A DNA stretch of 64,000 nucleotides from Marinifilum sp. N1E240 (GTDB taxonomy: Bacteria > Bacteroidota > Bacteroidia > Bacteroidales > Marinifilaceae): assembly GCF_009295825.1 (NCBI RefSeq), contig NZ_WHKF01000001.1, forward strand, positions 1,019,088 through 1,083,087, given 5' to 3'. The stretch's first letter is position 1; the number at the start of each line of letters is the position of its first letter. The notes beneath the pieces were generated by a model. That model made no database searches. It saw only the letters and a list, made by a program, of their open reading frames with translations, and was not told the origin of the DNA. Positions 45,689-56,062 of this stretch are shown piece after piece. Both the position numbers and the translations under genes were made by a program.

Positions 45689-47836
45689 TTATGCAGATTT
45701 TAAGGTGATAATAAATTCACTTCCTTTATTCTCTTCGCTATTAACCCAGATATTTCCTCCATTTTTTTCAACAAACTCCTTACAAAGTATTAATCCTAGT
45801 CCACTACCAGCTTCATCGTTAGTGCCATAAGTGGTGTAGTTACAATCCAATCTGAATAGTTTGTCTTGATTTTCATTACTGATACCAATTCCAGTATCTT
45901 TTACTTTCAACATTACAAAATCATCTTCGAGTGAAGCGTATATTTTAATTTCACCTTCAGGTTCTGTAAATTTTAAAGCATTACTAATAAGGTTACGTAT
46001 TATGGTGTTCACCATATTTACATCTCCATAAGCCATTGTATTCGGTTTAATATCAGAATATAAATGAATGGACTTATCAGCCGCTTTCAATTTAAAAATG
46101 GATAAGTTGGTTTGAATTAATTCGTATAAATCAAATTGTTCTGGATAAAATTCTAATTGTCCTCTCTGGCTTTTAGCCCATTGTAGCAGGTTCTCTAATA
46201 GAGTAAAAAGACTTTGTGCTGATTCGTTAATATTAGCATTATATTCTCCAATCATTTCAGCATTATTAGAACTATTTACTTCGTGTTTTATTAACTCAGA
46301 AAACCCAAGAATAGCATTAAATGGCGAACGCAAATCATGCGCAATAATGGAGAAAAATTTGTCTTTTGTGGCATTGGTAATTTTCAATTGCTGATTGGAC
46401 TCTTCCAGCATGCCATTAATTTTTTTAATTCTTAAATTAACTTTAACCTTAGATCTAAAAAGGATTACAATTAAGATTAGGAGTAGGATAGATAGAATGG
46501 AAAAAATAATAAGAAAGGTGGTAACCGTTTTCTCTTTATCCAACTTCTCTTGAGTGTATTGATTTTTTACACGAAGCAGTTCGTTTTCCTTTTCTTTTTT
46601 ATCCGTTTCAAACTGAGTTTGTAAATGAGCAATTTTATCGGATCTACTTGCATTAAGTAGACTGTCTTTTAGAGTGTTGAAGCTTTCGAATGTTTTGTAT
46701 GCTTTCTTATAATTACCAACAGAATAATAGTATTCCGATTGTAATTGTAAGAAATTACGTTGCATAACCTTAATTTTTAGTTTTTTACAAAGAGCAAGTC
46801 CTTCTGTTAAAAGATCATTTACCTCTTGCAGTTTACCCGAGTCTAAATAAACTTTAGCCAAAGACTCTAAATTGTAAATCAGTTCAGTTTCAAGTTTTAG
46901 TCTTCGGTTTATTTCAATTGATTTATTAATGTGTTCAATTGCTTTTTTAATGTTTCCTACCTTAAAATAATTTTCACCTATATTATTTAAAGCAAGAGCT
47001 TTTCCTTGTTCATCTCCTAGTTCTGTTCTTATTTTTAAACTTTTTTCGAAGTAGGTTAATGCATCTTCATAATCATTGTCTTCTTGAAATAATATGGCCA
47101 TGTTATTATAAATAACAGCCATAAAATCTTTGTCATTTTCCTTTATTGCTATCTCTAAAACCTCCTTGTAGCTTGCTAATGCTTTTTCACTCTGTTTTTC
47201 ATCGGCATAAATAATTCCCATATTCAATAAAAGAGTCTTTTTTAAGGATGTAGCATTAAGCTTTTCTGCTATTTTTGAAGCAGCAATATATTTTTGAATT
47301 GCAGTCTCAAGGTCACCTCTTTCCCAATATATAATACCCAAGCCATTTAGGTTGCTAGCAACAGTTCTTAGATCACCAAACTTCTCGCACAATGCGATTG
47401 ATTTATTGAAATATTCGATTGCTTTATCATATTTACTCACGTCTGTGTAATGTGTTCCGTATGAATAAAAAATCCTACTAATCCGAACAGAATCGTTTAA
47501 TTCTGCAGCTTTTGCATTTGCATGATGCAAATGGTTAAGAGCTTTATCGAATTCACCCTTTGATGAGTAACATGAAGAAGCTTCTAAATTAGCTGAAATG
47601 ATATTATTTTCTTCAGCATTATTCATCGCATTGCTTAATGCCAAATTGGAAAAATATATCGCACTGTCAATGTTAATGTTTCTATACTCTCTCGAAATAT
47701 CAATTAATAATTTGGTTTTTAAACTATCAGGAGATGTGTGTAATTTGCTTTTTAAGTTCTCAGGTGCAGATAGAGCTGAGGATAAAAAGGAAATGAGAAA
47801 AATGATGGAAAAAACAAGTTTTAGGGGAAATTGCAT
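45689..47836 (-). CDS. TPR-repeat sensor histidine kinase
   Basis: This 715-aa protein has a signal peptide (LVFSIIFLISFLSSALSA). Tetratricopeptide repeats span about residues 60-400 (YDKAIEYFNKSIALCEKFGD, YEDALTYFEKSLKIRTELGD). A coiled coil and a membrane helix lie near 435-465. The HisKA phosphoacceptor is IIAHDLRSPFNAILGFSELI, and the HATPase domain has NLISNALKF, DTGIGIS and GSGLGLILCKEF. No receiver domain or partner regulator is adjacent. The TPR part should act as a periplasmic sensor or interaction platform. Confidence 0.88.
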   Translation of the reverse strand: MQFPLKLVFSIIFLISFLSSALSAPENLKSKLHTSPDSLKTKLLIDISREYRNINIDSAIYFSNLALSNAMNNAEENNIISANLEASSCYSSKGEFDKALNHLHHANAKAAELNDSVRISRIFYSYGTHYTDVSKYDKAIEYFNKSIALCEKFGDLRTVASNLNGLGIIYWERGDLETAIQKYIAASKIAEKLNATSLKKTLLLNMGIIYADEKQSEKALASYKEVLEIAIKENDKDFMAVIYNNMAILFQEDNDYEDALTYFEKSLKIRTELGDEQGKALALNNIGENYFKVGNIKKAIEHINKSIEINRRLKLETELIYNLESLAKVYLDSGKLQEVNDLLTEGLALCKKLKIKVMQRNFLQLQSEYYYSVGNYKKAYKTFESFNTLKDSLLNASRSDKIAHLQTQFETDKKEKENELLRVKNQYTQEKLDKEKTVTTFLIIFSILSILLLILIVILFRSKVKVNLRIKKINGMLEESNQQLKITNATKDKFFSIIAHDLRSPFNAILGFSELIKHEVNSSNNAEMIGEYNANINESAQSLFTLLENLLQWAKSQRGQLEFYPEQFDLYELIQTNLSIFKLKAADKSIHLYSDIKPNTMAYGDVNMVNTIIRNLISNALKFTEPEGEIKIYASLEDDFVMLKVKDTGIGISNENQDKLFRLDCNYTTYGTNDEAGSGLGLILCKEFVEKNGGNIWVNSEENKGSEFIITLKSA

Positions 47837-48077
47837 TTTGTTAATTCGTAGTTAGTTGATATTAATAGTTATTAGATGAGGAGTTTACGCTTATATTTTG
47901 ATTTGGTTTGTGTTTAGATTTAGAAAGACACTATTTATTTTTATTACATTTAAGGTGAAATTTTTAATGAATAGATCTAATGTGTTCATACAGAACGGAA
48001 AGATACCATTATTTATTCATTGATTGCGAATAAAACAAGATGAAATATTAATTTTTCTTAAAATAAAAAAAGCATTA

Positions 48078-48112
48078 AAAACCCCTTTCATTTTTAAATG
48101 AAAGGGGTTTAT
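48078..48112 (-). terminator. nad operon terminator
   Basis: The stem AAACCCCTTTCATTT/AAATGAAAGGGGTTT is perfect and T-rich on both strands. It lies directly after nadA. Confidence 0.85.
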
Positions 48113-48115
48113 TTT

Positions 48116-49042
48116 TTATCCTATTTTAAGCATCCGTTGAATAGATAGAATTGCTTTGTTTGATATTTTGTCAGGAACTTTAACTTCGTACTGATTTTCC
48201 AGTAAGGCTTCGTAAACCCCTTGCAGTTTTACCTTCTTCATCGAACCACAAATTGTTTTTGGATGAATAAGAATGAATTCTTTATCGGGATTGTCTTTTT
48301 CTAATTGATGCAATGTTCCCAATTCAGTTGCAATAATAAATTGCTTCTTAGTTGACTCGGCAGAATGTTTAATTATTCCGGCAGTGGAGTAGAAGTAAGT
48401 ATTTTGTAGATTCAGGATAGTATCGTCACCAGCACAATTGCTTTCTGGATGAATTAATATGTCAGCTTCCGGATATTTATTACTCATATCCAAAATCATA
48501 TCTGTGGTTATTCGTTCATGAACACAGCAATCGCCATCCCATAAATCCATTTGAATCCCTGTTTGCTTTATAATGTAGGCTCCAAGGTTTTTATCAGGAG
48601 TAAAGAATATTTTTTTATCCTTTCCTAAGTGTTCAATTACTTTAAGAGCATTTGATGAGGTACAACAATAATCGGTTTCAGCTTTAACCTCTGCAGTTGT
48701 GTTTACATATGATACAACAACGCCACCAGGATTTTCAGCTTTCCACTTTTGAATATCTTTACCAGTAATACTTTCTGCCAATGAACATCCACACTTTTGA
48801 GCTGGAATTAATACAGTTTTATTTGGGGATATAATTGAGGCCGTTTCTGCCATAAAATGAACGCCACAAAAAACTATTGTAGTAGCTTTTGTTTCGCCTG
48901 CTTGTCTTGCCAATCCAAGAGAATCACCTATGTAATCAGCTACATCCTGAACTTCGGGATGTGCATAGTAATGTGCAAGAATAACTGCATTTTTTTCTTT
49001 CTTCAGCTCCTCAATCCGTCTGACTAACTCTTTATTTTCCAT
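48116..49042 (-). CDS. nadA: Quinolinate synthase
   Basis: This 308-aa [4Fe-4S] enzyme condenses iminoaspartate with dihydroxyacetone phosphate to give quinolinate. Cluster and active-site segments are visible: AHYYAHPEVQDVADYIGDSL, CGVHFMAETA, CGCSLAE, YCCTSSNA, ESNCAGDD and HPKTICGSMKK. It is last in nadB-nadC-nadA, 16 bp after nadC. Confidence 0.95.
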   Translation of the reverse strand: MENKELVRRIEELKKEKNAVILAHYYAHPEVQDVADYIGDSLGLARQAGETKATTIVFCGVHFMAETASIISPNKTVLIPAQKCGCSLAESITGKDIQKWKAENPGGVVVSYVNTTAEVKAETDYCCTSSNALKVIEHLGKDKKIFFTPDKNLGAYIIKQTGIQMDLWDGDCCVHERITTDMILDMSNKYPEADILIHPESNCAGDDTILNLQNTYFYSTAGIIKHSAESTKKQFIIATELGTLHQLEKDNPDKEFILIHPKTICGSMKKVKLQGVYEALLENQYEVKVPDKISNKAILSIQRMLKIG

Positions 49043-49058
49043 TATTGGGAAAGTAATT

Positions 49059-49910
49059 TTATGATTGGATAATATTTTGACTAATATCTAATGCGATTAC
49101 AGAATGAGTAAGAGCACCAATTGAAATACAATCAACACCTGTTGCTGCAACACCTTTTAATCGGGATAAATTCATGTTTCCAGATGCCTCGCTAATGGCT
49201 TTACCATTAATTATACCTACTGCTTCCGTCATCATTTCGTTATTCATATTATCAAGCATGATAATATCAGCACCAGCACTTATGGCTTCTCTTACCTCAT
49301 TTAAGTTGGTAGTTTCAACTTCAACTTTAATGGTTGAAGGAACCGCTTTTCTAATTTGCTTCACTGCAGGAGTAATTCCTCCAGCTAATTTAATATGATT
49401 GTCTTTGATCATTACCAAATCATACAATCCGATTCTATGATTGGTACCACCACCAGCTTTAACAGCATACTTATCCAGACTTCTTAGTCCAGGTACAGTT
49501 TTTCGTGTATCAAGAATTTGAACTTTTGTTCCTCTAACTTCGGCAACGTATTTTGCAGTCTCGCTAGCTATGCCCGACATTCTTTGCATCAGGTTTAATG
49601 CCAATCTTTCTCCGGTAAGAATTGCTCTAAAGGATCCTTCCATCTCAACAATAAGATCTCCTTTTTTGATAGCATCACCATCCGTAAATTTTGGATTCCA
49701 GCTAAAATTTGGATCTAATTTTTTAAAAACCATCTCAGCAATTGGTAATCCGGCAATAATACCATCAGCTTTTGCTGTCATGCTTGCTTTAGCGCTTGTA
49801 GTTTCAGGCACTAAATTATTTGTCGTAATATCACCTTCTCCAATATCTTCACGAAAAGCATGATCAATTATATATTCTAATTCTTGAATATCTAATCCTG
49901 TTTCTTCCAT
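49059..49910 (-). CDS. nadC: Nicotinate-nucleotide pyrophosphorylase (carboxylating)
   Basis: This 283-aa enzyme converts quinolinate and PRPP to nicotinate mononucleotide. Family motifs are EDIGEGDITTNNLVPE at the N-terminus, LMQRMSGIASETAKYV, DTRKTVPGLRSLDKYAVKAG, NHRIGLYDLVMIKDNHI and EVETTNLNEV. The length is normal. It is the middle gene of the nad operon, 12 bp after nadB. Confidence 0.95.
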   Translation of the reverse strand: MEETGLDIQELEYIIDHAFREDIGEGDITTNNLVPETTSAKASMTAKADGIIAGLPIAEMVFKKLDPNFSWNPKFTDGDAIKKGDLIVEMEGSFRAILTGERLALNLMQRMSGIASETAKYVAEVRGTKVQILDTRKTVPGLRSLDKYAVKAGGGTNHRIGLYDLVMIKDNHIKLAGGITPAVKQIRKAVPSTIKVEVETTNLNEVREAISAGADIIMLDNMNNEMMTEAVGIINGKAISEASGNMNLSRLKGVAATGVDCISIGALTHSVIALDISQNIIQS

Positions 49911-49922
49911 AAGGTTGAATAA

Positions 49923-51506
49923 TTATTCTTGAGATTTTTGTTCTACGGGAACAAAAGTAATTTCTTTATTGATTTGTTGTATAGAATGGGATAGAAAGTC
50001 TTCATTTTCGGCAGTAAAATCTTCACGATAATGTCCGCCGCGACTTTCTTTTCTAGCTAAGGCTCCTGTAGTTATCAGATTTGAAACAATGATTAAATTT
50101 TTCATCCTGTTACTAAAATATTCACCATTCTCGTATGGGAAATCATCATTCAGTTTTGAAATCGTATTTTTTAGGCTTGAAAGATTTTCTTCCGATCGAA
50201 TAATGCCTGCTTTGGTATTCATTTCCTTAGCGAGCTTATTAACCGAGTCTAAAAATATTTTCTCCAGTTCTGTATTAACTTGAATTTTAGCTGAATTTTT
50301 AGAGGTTGAAGAGTATTCTATTTGATTTTGATGAGCATGAAATACAGCTCTTTTTCCAAACACCAAACATTCCAGCAATGAATTTGATGCAAGTCTGTTG
50401 GCTCCCATAACACCAGTAGCTGCTAATTCTCCGCAGGCATATAAATTTTGAATGTTGGTTTCTCCGTTAATTCCAGTTTTAATGCCACCAACTGTATAGT
50501 GAGCAGCAGGAGCAATTGGAATTTCAGTTAAAAGGTCGGCACCAGATTCCTTACAACTTTTGTAGATGGTAGGAAATCTTGATTTAATTTTATCACCATC
50601 AAGGTGTCTGAGACTAAGAGTAACATGATCATCTCCTAGAATTTGCATTTGTTCAAAAATTGATCTTGCAACGATATCGCGAGGAGCCAATTCGGCTAAG
50701 GGATGAATAGATGACATAAACCTTTTTCCTTCTGAATTTAGCAGATGTGCACCTTCGCCACGAACGGCTTCACTAATTAAGAAGGTATAGCCATTATTGG
50801 AATAAAATGAACTGGGATGAAATTGTATAAATTCCATATCACTTATTTCGGCTCCAGCAGAATAGCCTAGAGCTATTCCATCACCAACAGTCGTATTCGG
50901 ATTTGTGGTTCGTTGATAAACAGCCGAGGCACCACCTAGGGTCAATATTGTTGATTTGCTATGTACTTTAAGATTTGAATTGTCTTCAGGATTGTAACTT
51001 TGAGCACCATAACAAATACAATTGTCTACCAAAAGTTTGTGAACCATTTGATCTTCAAAAACAGTAATGTTTGGCACTTTTTGAACCTTTTCAATAAGAA
51101 ATCGAATCATCTCCTTGCCAGTAGAATCTCCGCCAGCGTGTAATACTCTTCTTCGATGATGTCCTCCTTCAAGGGCTAATGAAAGTTCGCCATTTTCTTT
51201 GTCGAATTTCATTCCCATTTCGATCAATTCTTTGATTCTTTCCGGACCTTCATTCACTAAAACATCTACAGGAGTATAATCGCACAAGCCACGCCCGGCA
51301 ATTAGAGTGTCTTCTAAATGATATTGTGGAAAATCATTAGAATCGGTTACCGCAGCAATTCCTCCTTGAGCATAATAGGAGTTGCTCACATCTAGTTTTG
51401 ATTTGGTTAAAATCGCAACAGATCCAAATTGAGCAGCAGTAAGAGCCGAATATAATCCAGCGAGTCCACTTCCGATAATCAGAAAATCGAACTGTTTGTG
51501 TAACAT
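49923..51506 (-). CDS. nadB: L-aspartate oxidase
   Basis: This 527-aa FAD enzyme oxidises aspartate to iminoaspartate, the first step of de novo NAD synthesis. The FAD motif is LIIGSGLAGLYSALTAAQFG at the N-terminus. YYAQGGIAAV, GGHHRRRVLHAGGDSTG, HPSSFY and GVMGANRLASNSLLECLVFG are typical. It leads the operon; a TAAATTTG box lies about 53 bp upstream. Confidence 0.95.
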   Translation of the reverse strand: MLHKQFDFLIIGSGLAGLYSALTAAQFGSVAILTKSKLDVSNSYYAQGGIAAVTDSNDFPQYHLEDTLIAGRGLCDYTPVDVLVNEGPERIKELIEMGMKFDKENGELSLALEGGHHRRRVLHAGGDSTGKEMIRFLIEKVQKVPNITVFEDQMVHKLLVDNCICYGAQSYNPEDNSNLKVHSKSTILTLGGASAVYQRTTNPNTTVGDGIALGYSAGAEISDMEFIQFHPSSFYSNNGYTFLISEAVRGEGAHLLNSEGKRFMSSIHPLAELAPRDIVARSIFEQMQILGDDHVTLSLRHLDGDKIKSRFPTIYKSCKESGADLLTEIPIAPAAHYTVGGIKTGINGETNIQNLYACGELAATGVMGANRLASNSLLECLVFGKRAVFHAHQNQIEYSSTSKNSAKIQVNTELEKIFLDSVNKLAKEMNTKAGIIRSEENLSSLKNTISKLNDDFPYENGEYFSNRMKNLIIVSNLITTGALARKESRGGHYREDFTAENEDFLSHSIQQINKEITFVPVEQKSQE

Positions 51507-51558
51507 TATTGAAAAATCTTGGTTCGTGCGAAAATAGCTATTTTCATTCTATCATGTG

Positions 51559-51566
51559 CAAATTTA
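51559..51566 (-). promoter_or_regulatory. nad operon -7 promoter box
   Basis: The minus-strand TAAATTTG (plus CAAATTTA) matches TAnnTTTG and sits 53 bp before the nadB ATG. No matching -33 was seen. Confidence 0.4.
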
Positions 51567-51621
51567 GATGAAAATTAAGGACGGTGAAAGAATTTGTGAA
51601 TCATTGTTGTAACAAGTCAAC

Positions 51622-51650
51622 AATAAAGGCGACTCGAAAAGTCGCCTTAA
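51622..51650 (-). terminator. otsAB terminator
   Basis: The stem AAGGCGACT/AGTCGCCTT has a 5-nt loop; it lies about 20 bp after the trehalose gene and is followed by a T-rich stretch on the minus strand. Confidence 0.75.
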
Positions 51651-51668
51651 GTTGCTTATTTTTAGCTA

Positions 51669-53876
51669 TTATTTAATTAAATCCGATAGAAAGCTTCGGA
51701 CAGTTTTGACTGAATCTACTTTATATTTGGCAGCAGTATGCTTTAAACCAACCTTAATTGTATTGGCAGATTCGGGAAGTTCTCTAAACATATACTCGTC
51801 TGTCCAATCGTCACCCATTGCCATGATAAAGTCAAAGTTTTGATTTTGTAGGAATTGTAAAGCAGCCATTCCTTTGTTAATACCGCCACTTTTTACCTCA
51901 ATAACCTTATTTCCTTCTAAAATTTCAAGATTGTGATTGGCAATCATTGTTGTCAATTCATCTTTCAATTCATTGGCTCTAAGTTCACCTTGTTCAGGCT
52001 CGGATTTTCTGTAGTGCCACACCAACGAATAGTTCTTTTCTTCAATAAACGAACCAGGTGTTCTATCTACAAATGTTTCTAAACTTGGTCTTATGCTCGG
52101 TTTCCATGCATCATTAGTGTTCGCAAGCATTTTCCAATCTTTTCTGTATTCTTTAATCCAAACACCGTGTTCAACAATTAGATTGATTTTGTGGCCTTCA
52201 AACCAATTCTCCAGACTTTCTCGGTCTCTTCCACTTATTATTGTGATGATATTATGAGGATCTTCTTCTAATTTATACAGTATATTGTGTAATTCTTCAT
52301 CAGGTTTAGCGTCATTCGGATTCTTTTTAAATCCGGCTAAGGTTCCATCATAATCCAAGAAAATGGATCTTTTTTTAGCAGATTTATAATTCTCTTTTAT
52401 CGATTCAAAAATTGTCTCGTTTATCTTTTTAGCATAGAAAGATTGCTGGATCGATTCAACTTTTTTGAGAGACTTTACAAATTCGCTTGCCCACTTAAAG
52501 ACATCATATCTTTTTATTCTATCCTGTAGGTAAATCATTCTTTCTCGCTGCTCATCCAAAGGCATGGTTAAAGCTTGATGTATACTTTCAGCAATTTCAC
52601 CTATATTGTTAGGGTTAATCATTAAAGCTTCACCCATTTCTTTCGAAACGCCTGCCATTTCACTTAAAATCATAACACCAGTACGATTGGTTCTCGAAGC
52701 CACGTATTCTTTAGCAACCAGGTTCATTCCATCTCTAACCGGAGTTACCAATGCTACGTCACAGGAACTATACAACTCAATTAAATTCTCGAATGGTAAG
52801 GATCGGTAAAAGTACCATACTGGCGTATAATTTATACTTCCAAAACGACCATTTACATTCCCAACCAATTCATCAACTTCTTTTTTAAGATTGATATAAT
52901 GCTCCACTGTTCCTCTTGAAGGAACTGCAAGCATTATTAGGGTAACTTTACCAATAAATTCTGGATATTCTTCTAAAAACTTGGCAAATGCCTGAAGTCG
53001 GTTCGGAATTCCTTTGGAATAATCCAATCGATCTATCGAAAGAATAAGTTTACGATTTGGGGAGACGAGGAAGTATTTTTCCAACTCTCTATGTAATTTC
53101 GATTTTTCCTGTAAGGGTTTTTGAAAAGTTTGTGTTGCAGCTTCCCTAAATTTATCGTAATCGATACCCATTGGGAAAGCATCAACAATAATGATTCTAT
53201 CTTCAATGTGAATTTCGTTAAACGAGATTTCATACCCCATTAATCGTCGTACCGAACTGCAAAAATGGCGTTGGTAATCGAAAGTATGAAAGCCAATGAG
53301 ATCGGCACCTAGCATTCCGTTTATTAACTCTTTTCTCCAGGGAAGGATTCTAAAAACTTCGAAGGAAGGGAAGGGTATGTGAAGAAAAAATCCTACCGTA
53401 ACACCTGGTTTTTTCGACTTAATCATTTCGGGAACCAATAGAAGTTGATAATCGTGAATCCAGATTGTATCTCCTTCTTCTATTGTTTCTAAGGCTTTAT
53501 CCGCAAATTTTTGATTTACTTTAACAAAAGCATCCCAAAGTTCAGGATCGTAATCGATGTATTGAGCAAAATAATGAAAAAGAGGCCAAATGGCACGGTT
53601 GCTAAAGCCATCGTAGTACAAATCAATCTCTTCTTTCGATAAATGAACAGATACGCAATCTTCATCGATCAATTTATCTTCAATTCGATTTTTAAGATCG
53701 TTGTCCAAATCATCACTTGGTAGTCCAGGCCATCCAATCCATTTACCATTGTATTCTTTATAGACTGATCTCATTCCAGTCGCTAATCCTCCCACACTGG
53801 GAATCAAATCAATTTGATCATTTTCTACGTTAATACTAACTGGGAGTCTATTCGAGACAATGTGAATTCTATTCAT
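51669..53876 (-). CDS. Trehalose-6-phosphate synthase/phosphatase fusion
   Basis: This 735-aa protein joins two activities. Residues 1-470 are a GT20 trehalose-6-phosphate synthase (IVSNRLPVSI, GGLATGMRSVYKEYNGKWIGWPG-type N-terminus, WIHDYQLLLVPEMI, SIDRLDYSKGIPNRLQAF and LVTPVRDGMNLVAKEYV). Residues about 500-735 are a HAD-family phosphatase (FLDYDGTLAGF, IISGRDRESL, AMGDDWTDEYMF). UDP-glucose is the usual donor. The fusion yields trehalose directly, for osmotic or stress protection. It is divergent from a GH15 gene. Confidence 0.92.
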   Translation of the reverse strand: MNRIHIVSNRLPVSINVENDQIDLIPSVGGLATGMRSVYKEYNGKWIGWPGLPSDDLDNDLKNRIEDKLIDEDCVSVHLSKEEIDLYYDGFSNRAIWPLFHYFAQYIDYDPELWDAFVKVNQKFADKALETIEEGDTIWIHDYQLLLVPEMIKSKKPGVTVGFFLHIPFPSFEVFRILPWRKELINGMLGADLIGFHTFDYQRHFCSSVRRLMGYEISFNEIHIEDRIIIVDAFPMGIDYDKFREAATQTFQKPLQEKSKLHRELEKYFLVSPNRKLILSIDRLDYSKGIPNRLQAFAKFLEEYPEFIGKVTLIMLAVPSRGTVEHYINLKKEVDELVGNVNGRFGSINYTPVWYFYRSLPFENLIELYSSCDVALVTPVRDGMNLVAKEYVASRTNRTGVMILSEMAGVSKEMGEALMINPNNIGEIAESIHQALTMPLDEQRERMIYLQDRIKRYDVFKWASEFVKSLKKVESIQQSFYAKKINETIFESIKENYKSAKKRSIFLDYDGTLAGFKKNPNDAKPDEELHNILYKLEEDPHNIITIISGRDRESLENWFEGHKINLIVEHGVWIKEYRKDWKMLANTNDAWKPSIRPSLETFVDRTPGSFIEEKNYSLVWHYRKSEPEQGELRANELKDELTTMIANHNLEILEGNKVIEVKSGGINKGMAALQFLQNQNFDFIMAMGDDWTDEYMFRELPESANTIKVGLKHTAAKYKVDSVKTVRSFLSDLIK

Positions 53877-54109
53877 AAAATGTGGTTTTTTATTTTGGTT
53901 GTAATGTTACTTTTATTCGTGAAATTTCTCTATTTTCCAATTTGAATATCACAGAATACAATAAAATTTAACACGATTTAATCTGATAATAATTAATTTA
54001 GTGTTACTTAATTGTATAGTTGACTGTGTATTGTGTGTTGTTAATCAGTTGTGAATGGATTTATCATGACTGATCATTTTATGGTTAAGCTCTAAAATAG
54101 TCATTTTTT

Positions 54110-55921
54110 ATGAAGAATTTAAATTACGGGGTAATAGGAAATTGCCGAAGTGCTGCTTTAATTTCGGAAAGAGGATCGTTGGATTGGTTGTGTTTGCCTC
54201 AATTTGATTCATCGTCGGCTTTTGCAAAAATCCTGGATAAAGATAAGGGTGGGAGTTTCGAGATTGTTCCTGAAAATTTATTGGAGGTAAAACAAGAATA
54301 TCGTTCTAAAACAAATATCTTAAAAACCAGATTTGAATGTGTTGATGGTGTTTTTGAGATTCTGGATTTTATGCCGAGATATTTATCTGATAATAATAGC
54401 TACTATGCACCACCCGATGTTATTCGTTTTTTTAGATTGGTATATGGTAAGCCAACATTTAGAGTAAAGTACAACCCACAATTGGATTATGCTCGAAATC
54501 AGACGCAAAATTTTATATCTGAAGAGGGTTTTATAAAATCTTATACAGCAACAGGTAATTATGATTCACTTTATTTGTATTCTAGTTTTAAGAATGAGGA
54601 TATCTTGAATAGTGAATTGATTTCTTTAGAGAAGAATGAATTTTGTGTGATTAGTTACGACCAAAAATTATTGGAACAAAACATTGAGCGAGTTTATTTA
54701 AAGCTACAAAGAACCAAAACTTATTGGTTGAATTGGAGTGAGAAAACAAAGATATTACCTGAATATAACGAGCAGGTTACCAGAAGTGCCTTGGTGTTGA
54801 AATTGCTCAGTTATCAGAAAAGTGGTGCTGTCTTAGCCGCTCTTACTACCTCTCTGCCTGAAACGATTGGTGAGGTTAGAAATTGGGATTATCGTTTTTG
54901 TTGGATCAGAGATGGGTCGATGGTGGTTAAAATTTTAACTCAGTTGGGGCATTACAATGTCGCGAAACGATACTTGAAATTCATTATGGATATTATACCT
55001 GAAAAGAATGAGAAGATTCAAATCATGTATGGGATTAATGGTGAAAAAAAACTAACCGAATATGAATTGGAACACCTTTCGGGATATGAGAATTCGCAAC
55101 CTGTTCGTGTTGGTAATGCAGCTTACAAACAAAAGCAAAATGATATTTACGGTATTTTACTGGATCTGATTCATCAGCAATTCGAAACATTTGAGAATTC
55201 CTTAGAACATAGTGAGGAATTATGGACGATTGTTCGAAGTATTGTGAAGGTGGTTGAGGTAAACTGGAAAAAGCCCGATAGGGGAATTTGGGAGATACGT
55301 GGGAAGAGTTTGCACTTTACGTTTAGTAAAGTAATGTGTTGGGTTGCTTTTGATAGAGCTGTGAAAATTGCAAGTTTATTAAAACAAGAATACTACATTA
55401 GTAAATGGACGGTATTACGACATTCAGTAAAAGATGACATTTTAAAGAAGGCATGGAGTAGAGAGAAGCAAGCTTTTACTCAATATTACGGATCAGCAGA
55501 TATGGATGCTTCGGTTTTACTAATGGAGACTTATGATTTTATAGAGGCTAAAGATCCTAAATTTAAGTCGACTGTTTTAACGATTCAAAAAGAGTTGGAA
55601 CACGATGGTTTAATGTTTCGATACAAGAATCAGGATGATTTCGGCACACCAAAATCTGCTTTTACAATCTGTTCATTTTGGCTAATCAATAGCTTATATA
55701 AGATTGGGAAAAAGAAAGAAGCCAAAGAAAAATTTGATAAGTTACTGCAATATTCCAATCATCTTGGTTTATTTGCCGAGGATATTGATTTTGATACAAA
55801 ACGTATGTTGGGAAATTTTCCACAGGCCTATTCACATTTAGCTATAATCGAAACGGCACTCAACTTTTCCAATTATAAATTTGATGATGATGATAATCTA
55901 CTTGACCAGTTAACAAGTTAG
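54110..55921 (+). CDS. Glycoside hydrolase family 15 enzyme, likely trehalase or glucoamylase
   Basis: This 603-aa cytoplasmic (alpha/alpha)6-barrel hydrolase has GH15 features: YGVIGNCRSAALISERGSLDW at the N-terminus, NWDYRFCWIRDGSMV with catalytic region, and FGTPKSAFTICSFWLINSLY near the C-terminal acid. There is no signal peptide. Its head-to-head position with the trehalose synthase fusion favours trehalose as substrate; bacterial GH15 trehalases are known. A glucoamylase or dextran-type activity is the alternative. Confidence 0.85.
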   Translation: MKNLNYGVIGNCRSAALISERGSLDWLCLPQFDSSSAFAKILDKDKGGSFEIVPENLLEVKQEYRSKTNILKTRFECVDGVFEILDFMPRYLSDNNSYYAPPDVIRFFRLVYGKPTFRVKYNPQLDYARNQTQNFISEEGFIKSYTATGNYDSLYLYSSFKNEDILNSELISLEKNEFCVISYDQKLLEQNIERVYLKLQRTKTYWLNWSEKTKILPEYNEQVTRSALVLKLLSYQKSGAVLAALTTSLPETIGEVRNWDYRFCWIRDGSMVVKILTQLGHYNVAKRYLKFIMDIIPEKNEKIQIMYGINGEKKLTEYELEHLSGYENSQPVRVGNAAYKQKQNDIYGILLDLIHQQFETFENSLEHSEELWTIVRSIVKVVEVNWKKPDRGIWEIRGKSLHFTFSKVMCWVAFDRAVKIASLLKQEYYISKWTVLRHSVKDDILKKAWSREKQAFTQYYGSADMDASVLLMETYDFIEAKDPKFKSTVLTIQKELEHDGLMFRYKNQDDFGTPKSAFTICSFWLINSLYKIGKKKEAKEKFDKLLQYSNHLGLFAEDIDFDTKRMLGNFPQAYSHLAIIETALNFSNYKFDDDDNLLDQLTS

Positions 55922-56006
55922 ATGTATACTTAAGAAGTTGTTATCATAATATCAAGTTAATATTAGCTTATTTTTCGTTTAGATAAGATTACTGTATGCT
56001 ACAAAT

Positions 56007-56040
56007 AAAAAGAGCTTGCCATCATATGGCAAGCTCTTTT
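56007..56040. terminator. Bidirectional terminator between GH15 and the T9SS substrate gene
   Basis: The stem AAAAGAGCTTGCC/GGCAAGCTCTTTT has a 7-nt loop. It serves converging genes. Confidence 0.85.
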
Positions 56041-56062
56041 GTTACTGTTAATTTCTATGTTT

